The notes beneath the pieces are model-generated. The model was not told the DNA's origin. It made no database searches and worked only from the letters and a program-made list of their open reading frames with translations. Below, in pieces: positions 53,447 to 62,447 of a stretch of DNA of 64,000 nt (its first letter is position 1; every line of letters starts with the position of its first letter). A program made the translations under genes and the position numbers. The DNA is from Paraburkholderia sp. BL9I2N2 (GTDB lineage: Bacteria; Pseudomonadota; Gammaproteobacteria; Burkholderiales; Burkholderiaceae): assembly GCF_004339745.1 (NCBI RefSeq), contig NZ_SMGP01000001.1:682001-746000 (forward strand), in the 5' to 3' direction.

Positions 53447-54731
53447 GGCCGACGAATCGCCAGCGCCGTCCGTGACCGCGCCGCGCGCGCTGTGGCGCAT
53501 GCTTGCGCCGTGGCTTGCGCTCATTCTGTTGCTCGCGGTGCCGCCGTTCATCTGGCCGCAAAGCTGGTTGCTCGCCTACCTCGCGCAGACCGCGACGATG
53601 ATCGTGTTCGCCCTTTCATACAACCTGCTGCTCGGCGAGACGGGACTGCTGTCGTTCGGCCATGCCGCTTACTCCGGCCTCGGCGCGCTGCTGGCCGCGC
53701 AGGTGTTTAACCGGATCGGCGTGCCGCTCGTGCTGCTGCCGCTGGTCGGCGGGATCGGCGGCGCGCTGTGCGGCGTGCTGTTCGGTTTCATCTCGACGCG
53801 GCGCGCCGGCACGGCCTTCGCGATGATTACGCTCGGTCTCGGCGAACTCGTGGCGGCCGCCGCGTGGACGCTGCCGGACTGGTTCGGCGGCGAGGCAGGC
53901 GTGGCGATCGATCGCGCGAACGGACCGTTGCTGGGAAGCTGGACCTTCGGCCCGGCGCGCGAGGCTTATGCGCTGATCGCCGTGTGGTGCCTGCTCGCGT
54001 GCGCGGCGATGTTCGCGCTTTCGCGTACGCCATTCATGCGCCTTGCCAACGCCGTGCGCGACAACCCGGTGCGGGCTGCGGCGATCGGCTGCTATCCGCG
54101 TCGCATTCGCTATGGCGTAGTGGTGATGTCGGCGTTTTTCGCGGGTATCGCGGGGACGTTGGCGCTGATCAATGTGGAACTGGTGTCGACGGAGAGCGTC
54201 GGCATGATGCGCTCGGGCGCGGTGTTGATCGCCACGGTGATTGGCGGGACGGCGGCGTTCTTCGGGCCGGTCGCGGGCGCGGTCGTTCTGACGTTTTTCA
54301 GTGTCGCGGTGGCGAGCGTGACGCGGGCCTGGCTGTTCTATCTGGGGCTGTTCTTCATCGTGGTCGTGGTGATTTCGCCAGATGGATTGGCGGGCTTCAT
54401 GGGGCGTTTTACGGCGCGTGTGGCCGCGCACGGCTGGCGCCGGTGCCGCGCGGCGTACGTGTGGGGCATGGCTGCCGCATTGTTGTGGACTGTGGCCGCT
54501 GTGCTCGCCGTGCAATGGGCCTACGCGGCGCAATTCGGCGCGGACGACGGCGCGGTCTTCAACGTGCCCGGCGTGCCCTCATGGATCAACGCGTCTCCGC
54601 TTTACTTCGGCTCCACAATCTTTGGGTTGACCGCGTTGGGAGGACTCTTCGCGCATTACGCGATTCGCGCGCAAACGCTTCTTGCAGCCATGCGCTCGAA
54701 CGCCACGCATACCGCCGGAGCCTCGCGATGA
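53439..54731 (+). CDS. livM: Branched-chain amino-acid-type ABC permease LivM (430 aa)
   Basis: Starts inside livH (8-base overlap). NLLLGETGLLSFGHAAYSGL is the LivM signature; DNPVRAAAIGCYPRRIRYGV is the conserved cytoplasmic loop. The usual helices are followed by an unusual C-terminal extension from about residue 315 with two more hydrophobic segments (MAAALLWTVAAVLAVQWAYA and FGSTIFGLTALGGLFAHYAI). Its stop overlaps the livG start (ATGA). Partner of LivH in an inner membrane importer. Confidence 0.86.
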   Translation: MREADESPAPSVTAPRALWRMLAPWLALILLLAVPPFIWPQSWLLAYLAQTATMIVFALSYNLLLGETGLLSFGHAAYSGLGALLAAQVFNRIGVPLVLLPLVGGIGGALCGVLFGFISTRRAGTAFAMITLGLGELVAAAAWTLPDWFGGEAGVAIDRANGPLLGSWTFGPAREAYALIAVWCLLACAAMFALSRTPFMRLANAVRDNPVRAAAIGCYPRRIRYGVVVMSAFFAGIAGTLALINVELVSTESVGMMRSGAVLIATVIGGTAAFFGPVAGAVVLTFFSVAVASVTRAWLFYLGLFFIVVVVISPDGLAGFMGRFTARVAAHGWRRCRAAYVWGMAAALLWTVAAVLAVQWAYAAQFGADDGAVFNVPGVPSWINASPLYFGSTIFGLTALGGLFAHYAIRAQTLLAAMRSNATHTAGASR

Positions 54732-55480
54732 TCCCCGCGCTCGCGCTCTACGGCATCGAAAAACGCTTCGGCGCCACGCAGATTCTGCGCGGCGTCGATC
54801 TTGCGATTCAACCCGGCGAGCGTCACGCGCTGATCGGTCCGAACGGCGCGGGCAAATCGACGCTCTTCAATCTGATCGCTGGCGGCGCGCGGCCGAACGC
54901 GGGGCGCATCGATCTGTTCGGCGCGGAGATCACGCGCCTCGCGCCGGCAGCGATCACGCGTCGCGGCCTCGCGCGCAGCTTCCAGAGCACCAGCGTGTTC
55001 ACGCGCCTCCCCGTGTTCGACAACCTCCGCTGTGCGGCGATGCTGGCCGAGCGTGACCGCACGCGCTGGTGGCAGCGTTTCAGCGGCTCGCGCACGGTCG
55101 ACGCGCGCGCCTCACAAGTGCTCGACGCGATGGGCTTGAGCGAACGCCGCCACGTTCAGGCCGGCACGCTCAGCTATGCCGAGCAGCGCGCGCTCGATCT
55201 CGGCATCGCGCTCGCGGGCGGCGCGCATACCTTGCTGCTCGACGAGCCTACCGCCGGCATGAATCGCGCGGAAGCGGCGCGCGCCATCGAACTGATTCGC
55301 GAGACCACGGCGGGCCGCACGCTGCTAATGGTCGAGCACGACATGGACGCGGTCTTCGCGATCGCCGATCGCATTTCGGTGCTCGTGCAAGGACGCATCA
55401 TCGCGAGCGGCACGCCGGCGGCGATTCGCGCGGACGCAGCGGTGCGCGCCGCGTATCTCGGCGAAGGGTTCGGCTCATGA
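54728..55480 (+). CDS. livG: ABC transporter ATPase LivG (250 aa)
   Basis: Walker A GPNGAGKST (about 37-45), Q-loop region, signature-like LSYAEQRALDLGIAL in place of LSGGQ, Walker B TLLLDEPTAGM and the H-loop EHDMDAVF. The altered signature YAEQ is common in LivG. Coupled by ATGA overlaps to livM and livF on either side. Provides ATP hydrolysis for the importer. Confidence 0.88.
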   Translation: MIPALALYGIEKRFGATQILRGVDLAIQPGERHALIGPNGAGKSTLFNLIAGGARPNAGRIDLFGAEITRLAPAAITRRGLARSFQSTSVFTRLPVFDNLRCAAMLAERDRTRWWQRFSGSRTVDARASQVLDAMGLSERRHVQAGTLSYAEQRALDLGIALAGGAHTLLLDEPTAGMNRAEAARAIELIRETTAGRTLLMVEHDMDAVFAIADRISVLVQGRIIASGTPAAIRADAAVRAAYLGEGFGS

Positions 55481-56190
55481 GCGCCCTGCTGGACATTCGC
55501 GCGCTGAACGCGTGGTACGGCGCGAGCCAGGCGCTGCACGGCGTCACGCTCAGCATCCAGGCGGGCGAAGTGCTGGCACTGGTCGGCCGTAACGGTTCGG
55601 GCCGCTCGACGCTCGCGCGCGCGATCATGGGTCTCGTACGGAGCGAAGGCGAGTTGCGGTTCGCGGGACACGCGCTCGGTGGCCTGCGCACCTTCGAGAT
55701 CGCGCGCCTCGGCCTCGGCTATGTGCCCGAGCATCGCGACGTTTTTCCGACGCTGAGCGTGCACGAGAATCTGCAACTCGGTGTCGCGCCACAGGATCGC
55801 GGCCGCGCGCCGCGCTTCACCATCGACGATGCATACGCGCTTTTCCCCGTGCTGAGCGAACGGAAGCGCACGCGCGCGGGTGCGCTGTCGGGCGGCGAGC
55901 AGCAGATGTTGACGCTTGCCCGCGCGCTGCTCGGCGACCCCGATCTGCTCGTCATCGACGAACCCGGCGAGGGTCTCGCGAGTCTGGTGATGGAGCAGGT
56001 CGCCCGATGCTTGCGGACGCTGCGCGATCGCGGCGTGGCGATGCTGCTGATCGAGCAGCGTCTGGTGATCGCGCAGGACATCGCCAGCCGCGTCGCGGTG
56101 ATGGGGCACGGCGAAATCGTGTTCGACGGTGCGCTCGCGTCGTTCTTGCAGCGGACCGACGTGATGCGTGAATGGCTCGGCGTCGGTTGA
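55477..56190 (+). CDS. livF: ABC transporter ATPase LivF with Arg in Walker A (237 aa)
   Basis: All ABC blocks are present: Walker A GRNGSGRST (residues 37-45), signature LSGGEQQMLTLARAL, Walker B LLVIDEPGEGL and a terminal switch EQRLVIA in place of the EH pair. The Walker A lysine is Arg43 (codon CGC at 55603). Family LivF normally has Lys. The rest of the protein is intact. It may rely on LivG for turnover, or Arg may still support nucleotide binding. Last gene of the operon. Confidence 0.87.
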   Translation: MSALLDIRALNAWYGASQALHGVTLSIQAGEVLALVGRNGSGRSTLARAIMGLVRSEGELRFAGHALGGLRTFEIARLGLGYVPEHRDVFPTLSVHENLQLGVAPQDRGRAPRFTIDDAYALFPVLSERKRTRAGALSGGEQQMLTLARALLGDPDLLVIDEPGEGLASLVMEQVARCLRTLRDRGVAMLLIEQRLVIAQDIASRVAVMGHGEIVFDGALASFLQRTDVMREWLGVG

Positions 56191-56315
56191 GCCTACGCGC
56201 GGTGCTCTATTGAGGTGCGACGTGGCGGCTTGGTAATCGATTTGCTGTCGAGGTAAATCCCTCACGCGTCGGCAGAGTCGCGTGCCCCGCGCTCTGTGCC
56301 CAGATCGCGCCAATC

Positions 56316-56591
56316 ATGGCGTTTGAATCTCATTTGTCGACACGCCGCTCACGCCCCGTGCACGCGGCTTTCCACTCACTTGCCGCAGCGAAGAGCTTCG
56401 GCTGGATCGAGTCCGGCGACGTGAAGATGTTCAACTCGCTGGCGACGAATATGCGCACGTTCATCAGGGACAGTTCGAACCCCGGCGTGATGAAGTTCGA
56501 TCTGTACGGCTATCGCAAGGACGTGGCGAAGGGAACGGTGAAGATGGGCGAGGACGGCGGCCTCGAGGTCGATCTGGCCGTTAGACAGTAG
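56316..56591 (+). CDS. Possible small protein or gene remnant (91 aa)
   Basis: ATG 56316 opens 91 codons. The second half (MKFDLYGYRKDVAKGTVKMG, EDGGLEVDLAVRQ) reads as plausible protein, the first part less so. No ribosome binding site and no family known. It could be the 3' end of an older gene. It ends exactly at the hairpin (56591). Confidence 0.3.
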   Translation: MAFESHLSTRRSRPVHAAFHSLAAAKSFGWIESGDVKMFNSLATNMRTFIRDSSNPGVMKFDLYGYRKDVAKGTVKMGEDGGLEVDLAVRQ

Positions 56592-56625
56592 CCTGCGCGG
56601 TGCTTTTGGAAAGCGCCGCGCAGGC
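56591..56625. terminator. Long hairpin between convergent genes
   Basis: Stem GCCTGCGCGG-GCTTT paired with AAAGC-CCGCGCAGGC (one internal mismatch, loop TGG). No T tract on either side; located 8 bases from the iolB stop (56633), so it may help end the inositol operon. Confidence 0.6.
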
Positions 56626-56632
56626 TGCAAGA

Positions 56633-57433
56633 TCAAGCGTCCTTATTGATGATCCACTCGTGCGCCGGATCATTGCGGAAATGCCAGACTCGTTGCCCGC
56701 CCGCCATCACGTTCAGATAATACGAGTCATACCCGTACGGCACGATCACGGGATGATAGCCGCGCGGCACCATGACCACGTCGTGATTCTCGACGGCCAT
56801 CGATTCGTCGATGTCGCGCATATCGGTGTACACGCGCTGAAACGCAAACCCTTGCGGTGGATCGAGCCGGTGATAGTAAGTCTCTTCAAGCGAACTCTCG
56901 TGCGGGACATTGTCGGTGTCGTGCTTGTGCGGCGGGTAGCTCGAAGCGTGTCCACCAGGCGTCCTGACTTCCACCACCAACAGTGACTCCGCAGGCTCGG
57001 TCTGAGGAAGAATATCGCAGACGTACCGCGTATTCAGTCCTTTGCCGCGGGTCGAGCGCTTCATCGAACCAGGCTCGATCAACCTCGCCGGGAATTCGCC
57101 TTTGGCCGGTGCACTCGCCACGCCGATTTCGGCGTCGCGGCAAGCGCGAACCGTCACCCGCACGTTCGGCGGCAAATACACCGCGTATGGTGCGGCGTCC
57201 TCGAACACGCTGTCACGCGAACCCAGCGAACTCCATTTAGTGTCCGCGGTTTCGATATCCACCGCACCCGTGAGCACGACGATGCACACTTCACGCGACG
57301 GTTCGAACACGTGCACGACCTCGTTCTCACCCAGCCGGTAAGCGGCAAAACCGACGTACCGCCAGCACGCCGACGCGGGTGTCACTCGCGCGATCGTCTG
57401 GCCTTCGCGCTGCGCCTTTACCAATAAACTCAT
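56633..57433 (-). CDS. iolB: 5-deoxy-glucuronate isomerase
   Basis: 266 residues. Converts 5-deoxy-glucuronate to 2-deoxy-5-keto-gluconate in inositol breakdown. Bicupin fold; TPGGHASSYPPHKHDTDN and ETYYHRLDPPQGFAFQRVYT carry the metal-binding His and Glu. End motif VWHFRNDPAHEWI is typical for IolB. Its ATG overlaps the iolE stop, so it is the last gene of the leftward operon. Confidence 0.93.
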   Translation of the reverse strand: MSLLVKAQREGQTIARVTPASACWRYVGFAAYRLGENEVVHVFEPSREVCIVVLTGAVDIETADTKWSSLGSRDSVFEDAAPYAVYLPPNVRVTVRACRDAEIGVASAPAKGEFPARLIEPGSMKRSTRGKGLNTRYVCDILPQTEPAESLLVVEVRTPGGHASSYPPHKHDTDNVPHESSLEETYYHRLDPPQGFAFQRVYTDMRDIDESMAVENHDVVMVPRGYHPVIVPYGYDSYYLNVMAGGQRVWHFRNDPAHEWIINKDA

Positions 57434-58356
57434 GCTGCCTCCTGCTCAGAGCCGCCGGCGGCGCCCAGCGGCGCATCGACCAGCGTGCGTAATGTCCTGA
57501 AGCCTTTCTGCGCATATTCGAACGACGGCGCCACGACCGGATCCTGTTCCGCTTCCACCACCAGCCAGCCGCAATAACCGTGCCGCTTCAAGCGCTCGAT
57601 GATCGCGGGGAAATTCACCGCGCCGTCGCCCGGCACCGTGAAGGCGCCGGCGATGACCGCGTCGAGAAAACTCCAGTTTCGGTTGCGCGCGAGCCTCATC
57701 ACGGCGGGGCGCACGTCCTTGCAATGCACGTGGCAGACGCGCCCGATATGTTTGTCGAGCACGGCCAATGGATCGCCGCCGGCAAACGTGATATGTCCCG
57801 CGTCGAACAGCAGGCCGACGGCGTCGCTGGTGCGCGACATCAGTTGATCGACATCGGCTGGCGTCTCGACATAAGCGCCCATGTGATGATGATAGGCGAG
57901 CCGCACGCCACGGCTTAACGTATAACGCGCGAATTCGTCGACGCGCGCCGCGTACTCGGCCCATTGTGCGTCGCTGAAAAAACGCGGACGTTGATAAAGC
58001 GGCTGCGACGCGCCCTGAATCGAATCGGCGACCTCGCCATACACCATCGCCGTCGCGCCGTTTTGCGCGAGGAGCTCGAGATGCGGACCGACGCAGGCGA
58101 TTTCCTCTTCCACGCTGCGTCGCGCGAGGCGTCCGGAATACCAGCCGGAGACCAGCGCGAGATCGTATTGCGCGAGCAGCGTCTTCAATGCCTGGGGTTC
58201 GCGCGGAAACTTGTTGCCGAGTTCGAAGCCTTGATAGCCGATTGCGCGGCCTTCCGTCAGCGCCACCTCGAGTGGCGTTTCGCCGCCGAGCGAAGGCAGA
58301 TCGTCGTTCATCCACGAGAGCGGATTGATGCCGATACGTACGTCGAAAGCAGTCAT
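57430..58356 (-). CDS. iolE: Myo-inosose-2 dehydratase
   Basis: 308 residues from ATG 58356 (MTAFDVRIGINPLSWMNDDL). Dehydrates 2-keto-myo-inositol. TIM-barrel sugar-isomerase-like fold with metal ligands in YHHHMGAYVETP, LFDAGHITFAGGDP, HVHCKDVRP and VVEAEQDP. The longer open frame upstream is in another protein's territory (iolD 3' end) and is not used. Overlaps iolB by ATGA and lies 10 bases after the iolD stop. Confidence 0.93.
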   Translation of the reverse strand: MTAFDVRIGINPLSWMNDDLPSLGGETPLEVALTEGRAIGYQGFELGNKFPREPQALKTLLAQYDLALVSGWYSGRLARRSVEEEIACVGPHLELLAQNGATAMVYGEVADSIQGASQPLYQRPRFFSDAQWAEYAARVDEFARYTLSRGVRLAYHHHMGAYVETPADVDQLMSRTSDAVGLLFDAGHITFAGGDPLAVLDKHIGRVCHVHCKDVRPAVMRLARNRNWSFLDAVIAGAFTVPGDGAVNFPAIIERLKRHGYCGWLVVEAEQDPVVAPSFEYAQKGFRTLRTLVDAPLGAAGGSEQEAA

Positions 58357-58366
58357 GCGGGCGTCC

Positions 58367-60340
58367 TCATTCGTTGTCGGTGGGGCCGGTGTTTTGCGCG
58401 GAACTCGACGGCTCCGCGCGGGCCGCGAGTTGCGTTTCGTATTTCGCACGCGCGTCGCGCACAGCGGGGCGTGCCGACACTTCCGGCACCGCCACTTCCC
58501 ACCACCAGCCGCCGTCGTCGGTGGTGCGGGCCGGATCGGTGTCGATGCTGATGACATACGTACGATCCGCCGCGCGGGCGCGTTCCATTGCGGCTTCGAA
58601 TTCGGCGATATTCGCCGCGTGTTCGGCCTGCGCGCCGAGAGCACGCGCATGCGCGGCGAAATCGATCTTCGGTGCGCCGAGCGGTCCTTGCACGCAATTT
58701 TCGAGCAGGTTGTTGAAGGGCGCACCGCCACAGGCCTGCTGTAAGCGGTTGATGCAGCCATAGCCGCGATTGTCGAGCACGACGACGATCAGCTTCGCGC
58801 CGATCATCACCGAGGTGGCGATCTCGCTGTTCATCATCAGGTAACTGCCGTCGCCGACCATCACGATCACTTCACGCGCGGGCCGGGCGAGCTTTACGCC
58901 GAGTCCGCCGGCAATCTCGTAGCCCATGCACGAATAGCCGTACTCGACGTGATACGCGCCCGGCTTGCCGGCGCGCCACAGCTTGTGCAATTCGGCGGGC
59001 AGCGTGCCGGCCGCGCAGACGACGATATCGTTCGCGGGCGAACTGGCGCTCGAACGTTGCACGGCGCCGATCACATCGCCCTCGTAGGGCAGCACGGTGT
59101 CGCGCTGCGGCGCATGCGTGAGCGTGCTCACCGTATCGCGCCAGCTCGCCGCGAGTTTGTGCGCGCGCGCGGTCCATGTGCGGTCCGCATGCCAGCCTTG
59201 CAGCGGTTCGGCGAGCGCGTCGAGCGCGAGACGCGCGTCGGCTTCGACTACCTGCGCGCGATGCTTGAGGCCATCGAACGCATTGGCGTTGATCGCGATC
59301 ACATCGGCCTGCGTGAACAAGGTGTTCGAGCCGGTGGTGAAGTCCTGCAAGCGGGTGCCGATGGCGAGCACGCAATCTGCGTCGTGCGCGAGCGCGTTCG
59401 CGGCGGGCGAGCCGGTCACGCCGAGCGCACCCGCGTTCAGCGGATCGTTCCAGGCAAGCGCGCCTTTGCCGGCCTGCGTTTCCGCGACCGGAATACCGTG
59501 CGTAGTCGAGAAACGGTGCAGCGCATCGGTGGCGCGGCCGTATAGCACACCCCCGCCCGCGACGATCAACGGCCGCTTCGCATGCCGCAGACGCGCAACC
59601 GCGGCCTCGATTTCATCGACGCGCGGCGCGGGCGAATAAAACGTGACGACGCGCGGCTTGAAGAAATCGACGGGGAAATCCCACGCCTGCGCCTGCACGT
59701 CTTGCGGCAACGCGAGCGTGACGGGTCCGCACAGGGCGGCGTCGGTCAGCACACGCACGGCGCGCGGCAGCGCGTTCAGCAACTGCGCCGGATGCACGAT
59801 GCGGTCGAAGTAGCGCGACACCGGCTTGAACGCGTCGTTGGCGGACACGCCGCCGTCGTGGAAGTCTTCGACCTGCTGCAACACCGGGTCCGGTGCGCGC
59901 GAGACGAAGATGTCGCCGGGCAGCAGCAGCACCGGCAAACGGTTCACGTGGGCGAGCGCCGCCGCGGTTAGGAGGTTGGTGGCGCCCGGTCCGATCGACG
60001 TCGTGACGGCCATCATGCGGCGGCGGAAATGCGCCTTCGCATAGGCGATCGCGCTATGCGCCATTGCCTGTTCGTTGTGGGCGCGCAGCGTCGGCAGTTC
60101 GTCGCGGTGCTGATACAGCGCCTCGCCGATCCCCGCCACGTTGCCGTGACCGAAGATGGCGAACACGCCGCCGAATAGCGGCTCGGTGCCTTGGCCGTCC
60201 TCGGTCGCGACGCGTTGCGCGGCAAGATAGCGGACCAGCGCCTGTGCGGTCGTCAGGCGCACCGTGCCGTCCGAGCCGGCGCGAGCGTGGCTGGCGTCGT
60301 TGGCGGACGCCGCGTCGTGATGCAATACGCGCTGATTCAT
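58367..60340 (-). CDS. iolD: 3D-(3,5/4)-trihydroxycyclohexane-1,2-dione hydrolase
   Basis: 657 residues from ATG 60340. Thiamine-diphosphate enzyme that opens the ring of the inositol intermediate. The N-terminal TPP-binding domain has FAIFGHGNVAGIGEALYQ and HNEQAMAHSAIAYAK. The central domain contains PLIVAGGGVLYGRA. The C-terminal TPP motif is VMVGDGSYLMMNSEIATSV with LDNRGYGCINRLQ. Start overlaps iolC stop (ATGA). Length and motifs match IolD. Confidence 0.94.
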   Translation of the reverse strand: MNQRVLHHDAASANDASHARAGSDGTVRLTTAQALVRYLAAQRVATEDGQGTEPLFGGVFAIFGHGNVAGIGEALYQHRDELPTLRAHNEQAMAHSAIAYAKAHFRRRMMAVTTSIGPGATNLLTAAALAHVNRLPVLLLPGDIFVSRAPDPVLQQVEDFHDGGVSANDAFKPVSRYFDRIVHPAQLLNALPRAVRVLTDAALCGPVTLALPQDVQAQAWDFPVDFFKPRVVTFYSPAPRVDEIEAAVARLRHAKRPLIVAGGGVLYGRATDALHRFSTTHGIPVAETQAGKGALAWNDPLNAGALGVTGSPAANALAHDADCVLAIGTRLQDFTTGSNTLFTQADVIAINANAFDGLKHRAQVVEADARLALDALAEPLQGWHADRTWTARAHKLAASWRDTVSTLTHAPQRDTVLPYEGDVIGAVQRSSASSPANDIVVCAAGTLPAELHKLWRAGKPGAYHVEYGYSCMGYEIAGGLGVKLARPAREVIVMVGDGSYLMMNSEIATSVMIGAKLIVVVLDNRGYGCINRLQQACGGAPFNNLLENCVQGPLGAPKIDFAAHARALGAQAEHAANIAEFEAAMERARAADRTYVISIDTDPARTTDDGGWWWEVAVPEVSARPAVRDARAKYETQLAARAEPSSSAQNTGPTDNE

Positions 60341-62382
60341 GCGGCTTGCTCCTGATGGACATCGTTCGGCGCGCTGGCCTGCGCGGCACTCGCGCCACGT
60401 GTTGCGCGCCACGAAGCGATCAGCGTTTCGAAGGTGCGGCGCACGCGCGCGATCAGTTCGTCGTCGCCGATTTCTCCGGCGAGCCACGCATGGCTCGGTT
60501 CGTGGAAGATCGTGCGCCCGACCGTGAAGCCGCGGCACGTCGCCGATTGCGCCGCCGCGCGGAAGCCTTCGTCCAGTTGCTCGACGGCCGCCGACAAACC
60601 GAGCAGCACCACGCCCCGGCAATACGGATCGCGCTCGGCGATCAGCGCGTCGACGTTGCGCCATTGCGCGGCGTCCATCGGTTCGAGCTTCCACCACTCG
60701 GGATAGATGCCGATGTTGTACAGGCGCTTCAACGCGCGATACACCGTGTCCGGCGCTTGCGGCAGATGCGCGTGTTTCGGCGGGATCACTTCGAGCAGCA
60801 ATTCGTGGCCGCTTGCTTGCGTCGCGTCATAGAGCGCGCGCAGTTGCGCTTCCTGTTCGAGACGCTGCTCGATGGGTTCGTCGGGATGGAACTGCACGAG
60901 GCACTTGACGATATGCTCCTGCGGCCACGGGATCAGCGTGGTCCCGATCGAACGGCCATGATCGAACACGAGCGGCACCGAGCCCGGCAGTTCCACTGGC
61001 CGGCCGATCCACCAGCCGCGCCCAGTGGCCGCGTTCAGCGCGTCCTGTCCGTAACGGTCGTCGATCAGCACGCCGATGCGGTTCTGCAAACCCAACGCGC
61101 TTTCAGTCTGCGCGACGGCTTCGACGAACAGGCCCTTCAGGCGCGCAATGCGCGCTTCGTCGGCGCCGGTTTGCTGCGCGAGTTCGAAGAACTGGTTGCG
61201 ATGGTCGAACGCGAAGCCGAGTACTTCGTCCCATTGTTTGCGGGCCGGCGAGACACGATGCAGCCGTGCGAGCGTCGCGTCGCGATCGGGGCGGCGCATG
61301 CGCTGCGGATCGGCTTTCGCTTCGCGCAGGAAGTAGTCGAGTTCGGCGGGCGTCGGCATGGCCGGCGCGCAGCCGTGCCGTGAGACGACCAGCGCGCCGC
61401 TCGCGTTCGCGGCGCGCGCGCACGCTTCGAGCGGCTGATCGCGCAGCCAGCCGGAGAGAAAGCCCGAGGCGAACGCGTCGCCTGCGCCGAGCACGTTCAG
61501 CACTTCGACTTCCACGCCGCCGTGAATCGGCACGTCGTCGAGCGAGGCGGGGACCTGGCCGTCGATGATCTGGCAGCCGAGCGGTCCGCGCTTGAGCACC
61601 AGCGTGGCCGGTGTAACGGCGCGCACCATCGCGAGCGCGTCGACCAGTTCGGTCTTGCCGCCGGCAATGCGGAATTCCTCTTCGGTGCCGATCACCAGAT
61701 CGATCAGCGGCAGAATGCGCTGCAAATGCGCGGTGACGCCTTCGCTCGCGACGAAGCGCGTTTCGCCGTCCGCTTTGCCGGTAAGACCCCACAACACCGG
61801 GCGATAGTCGATATCGAGCACCGTGCGCACCTGGTTGCGGCGCGCGTAATCCAGCGCACGGCGGCTCGTACGGTTCACCTGTTCGGTGGAAAAGTGCGTG
61901 CCGGTGATCAGCAGCGCTTTCGACGACGCAATGAAGGCCTCGTCGAAATCCGCTTCATCGACCGCCATGTCGGCGCAGTTCTCGCGATAGAAGATCAGCG
62001 GGAAAGTATCGCGGTCTTTCAGGCCGAGCAGCACGAGCGCGGTCAGACGCTCCTGATCGATGCGCACGTGGCTGACGTCGCAGCCTTCTCTGGTGAGCGT
62101 CTCGGTGAGAAAGCGGCCCATATGATCGTTGCCGACGCGCGCCAGCATCGACGACGCGAGGCCGAGCCGCGCACAGCCGAACGCGATATTCGCCGACGAC
62201 CCGCCGAGATACTTCGCGAAGCTCGACACGTCTTCGAGCCGCGCGCCGACTTGCTGCGCGTACAGATCGACGGCGAGGCGGCCGAGGCAGACGATGTCGC
62301 GGCTGCGGCCCGGCGCGAAACGGCTGCCGCTCGCCGGCGCCGAAGCGGACGGGGTCCCGCTGGATGTGCTGGAGTGATTCAT
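60337..62382 (-). CDS. iolC: Bifunctional 5-dehydro-2-deoxygluconokinase with DUF2090 domain
   Basis: 681 residues from ATG 62382 (AGGAAA upstream). The N-terminal half (about 28-345) is a PfkB-type kinase: DIVCLGRLAVDLYAQQVGAR, KYLGGSSANIAFGCARLGLA, and the catalytic NVLGAGDAFASGFLSGWLRD. The C-terminal half (about 370-655) is DUF2090, a TIM-barrel aldolase-like domain related to IolJ/LacD, so kinase and cleavage steps may be on one chain. This fusion is common in proteobacteria with iol genes. Overlaps iolD by 4 bases. Confidence 0.92.
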   Translation of the reverse strand: MNHSSTSSGTPSASAPASGSRFAPGRSRDIVCLGRLAVDLYAQQVGARLEDVSSFAKYLGGSSANIAFGCARLGLASSMLARVGNDHMGRFLTETLTREGCDVSHVRIDQERLTALVLLGLKDRDTFPLIFYRENCADMAVDEADFDEAFIASSKALLITGTHFSTEQVNRTSRRALDYARRNQVRTVLDIDYRPVLWGLTGKADGETRFVASEGVTAHLQRILPLIDLVIGTEEEFRIAGGKTELVDALAMVRAVTPATLVLKRGPLGCQIIDGQVPASLDDVPIHGGVEVEVLNVLGAGDAFASGFLSGWLRDQPLEACARAANASGALVVSRHGCAPAMPTPAELDYFLREAKADPQRMRRPDRDATLARLHRVSPARKQWDEVLGFAFDHRNQFFELAQQTGADEARIARLKGLFVEAVAQTESALGLQNRIGVLIDDRYGQDALNAATGRGWWIGRPVELPGSVPLVFDHGRSIGTTLIPWPQEHIVKCLVQFHPDEPIEQRLEQEAQLRALYDATQASGHELLLEVIPPKHAHLPQAPDTVYRALKRLYNIGIYPEWWKLEPMDAAQWRNVDALIAERDPYCRGVVLLGLSAAVEQLDEGFRAAAQSATCRGFTVGRTIFHEPSHAWLAGEIGDDELIARVRRTFETLIASWRATRGASAAQASAPNDVHQEQAA

Positions 62383-62447
62383 GAAGTTTCCTGAATAGCT
62401 GGGCGCGGCGGCCGGCGCGGCTGCGCCAAAACCGTCGCGCGAATGAA

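Noticed and set aside
57430..58761. Longer reading of iolE extending into iolD
   Set aside because: The extra 135 codons overlap the conserved iolD 3' end and lack family similarity; ATG 58356 fits the IolE N terminus.
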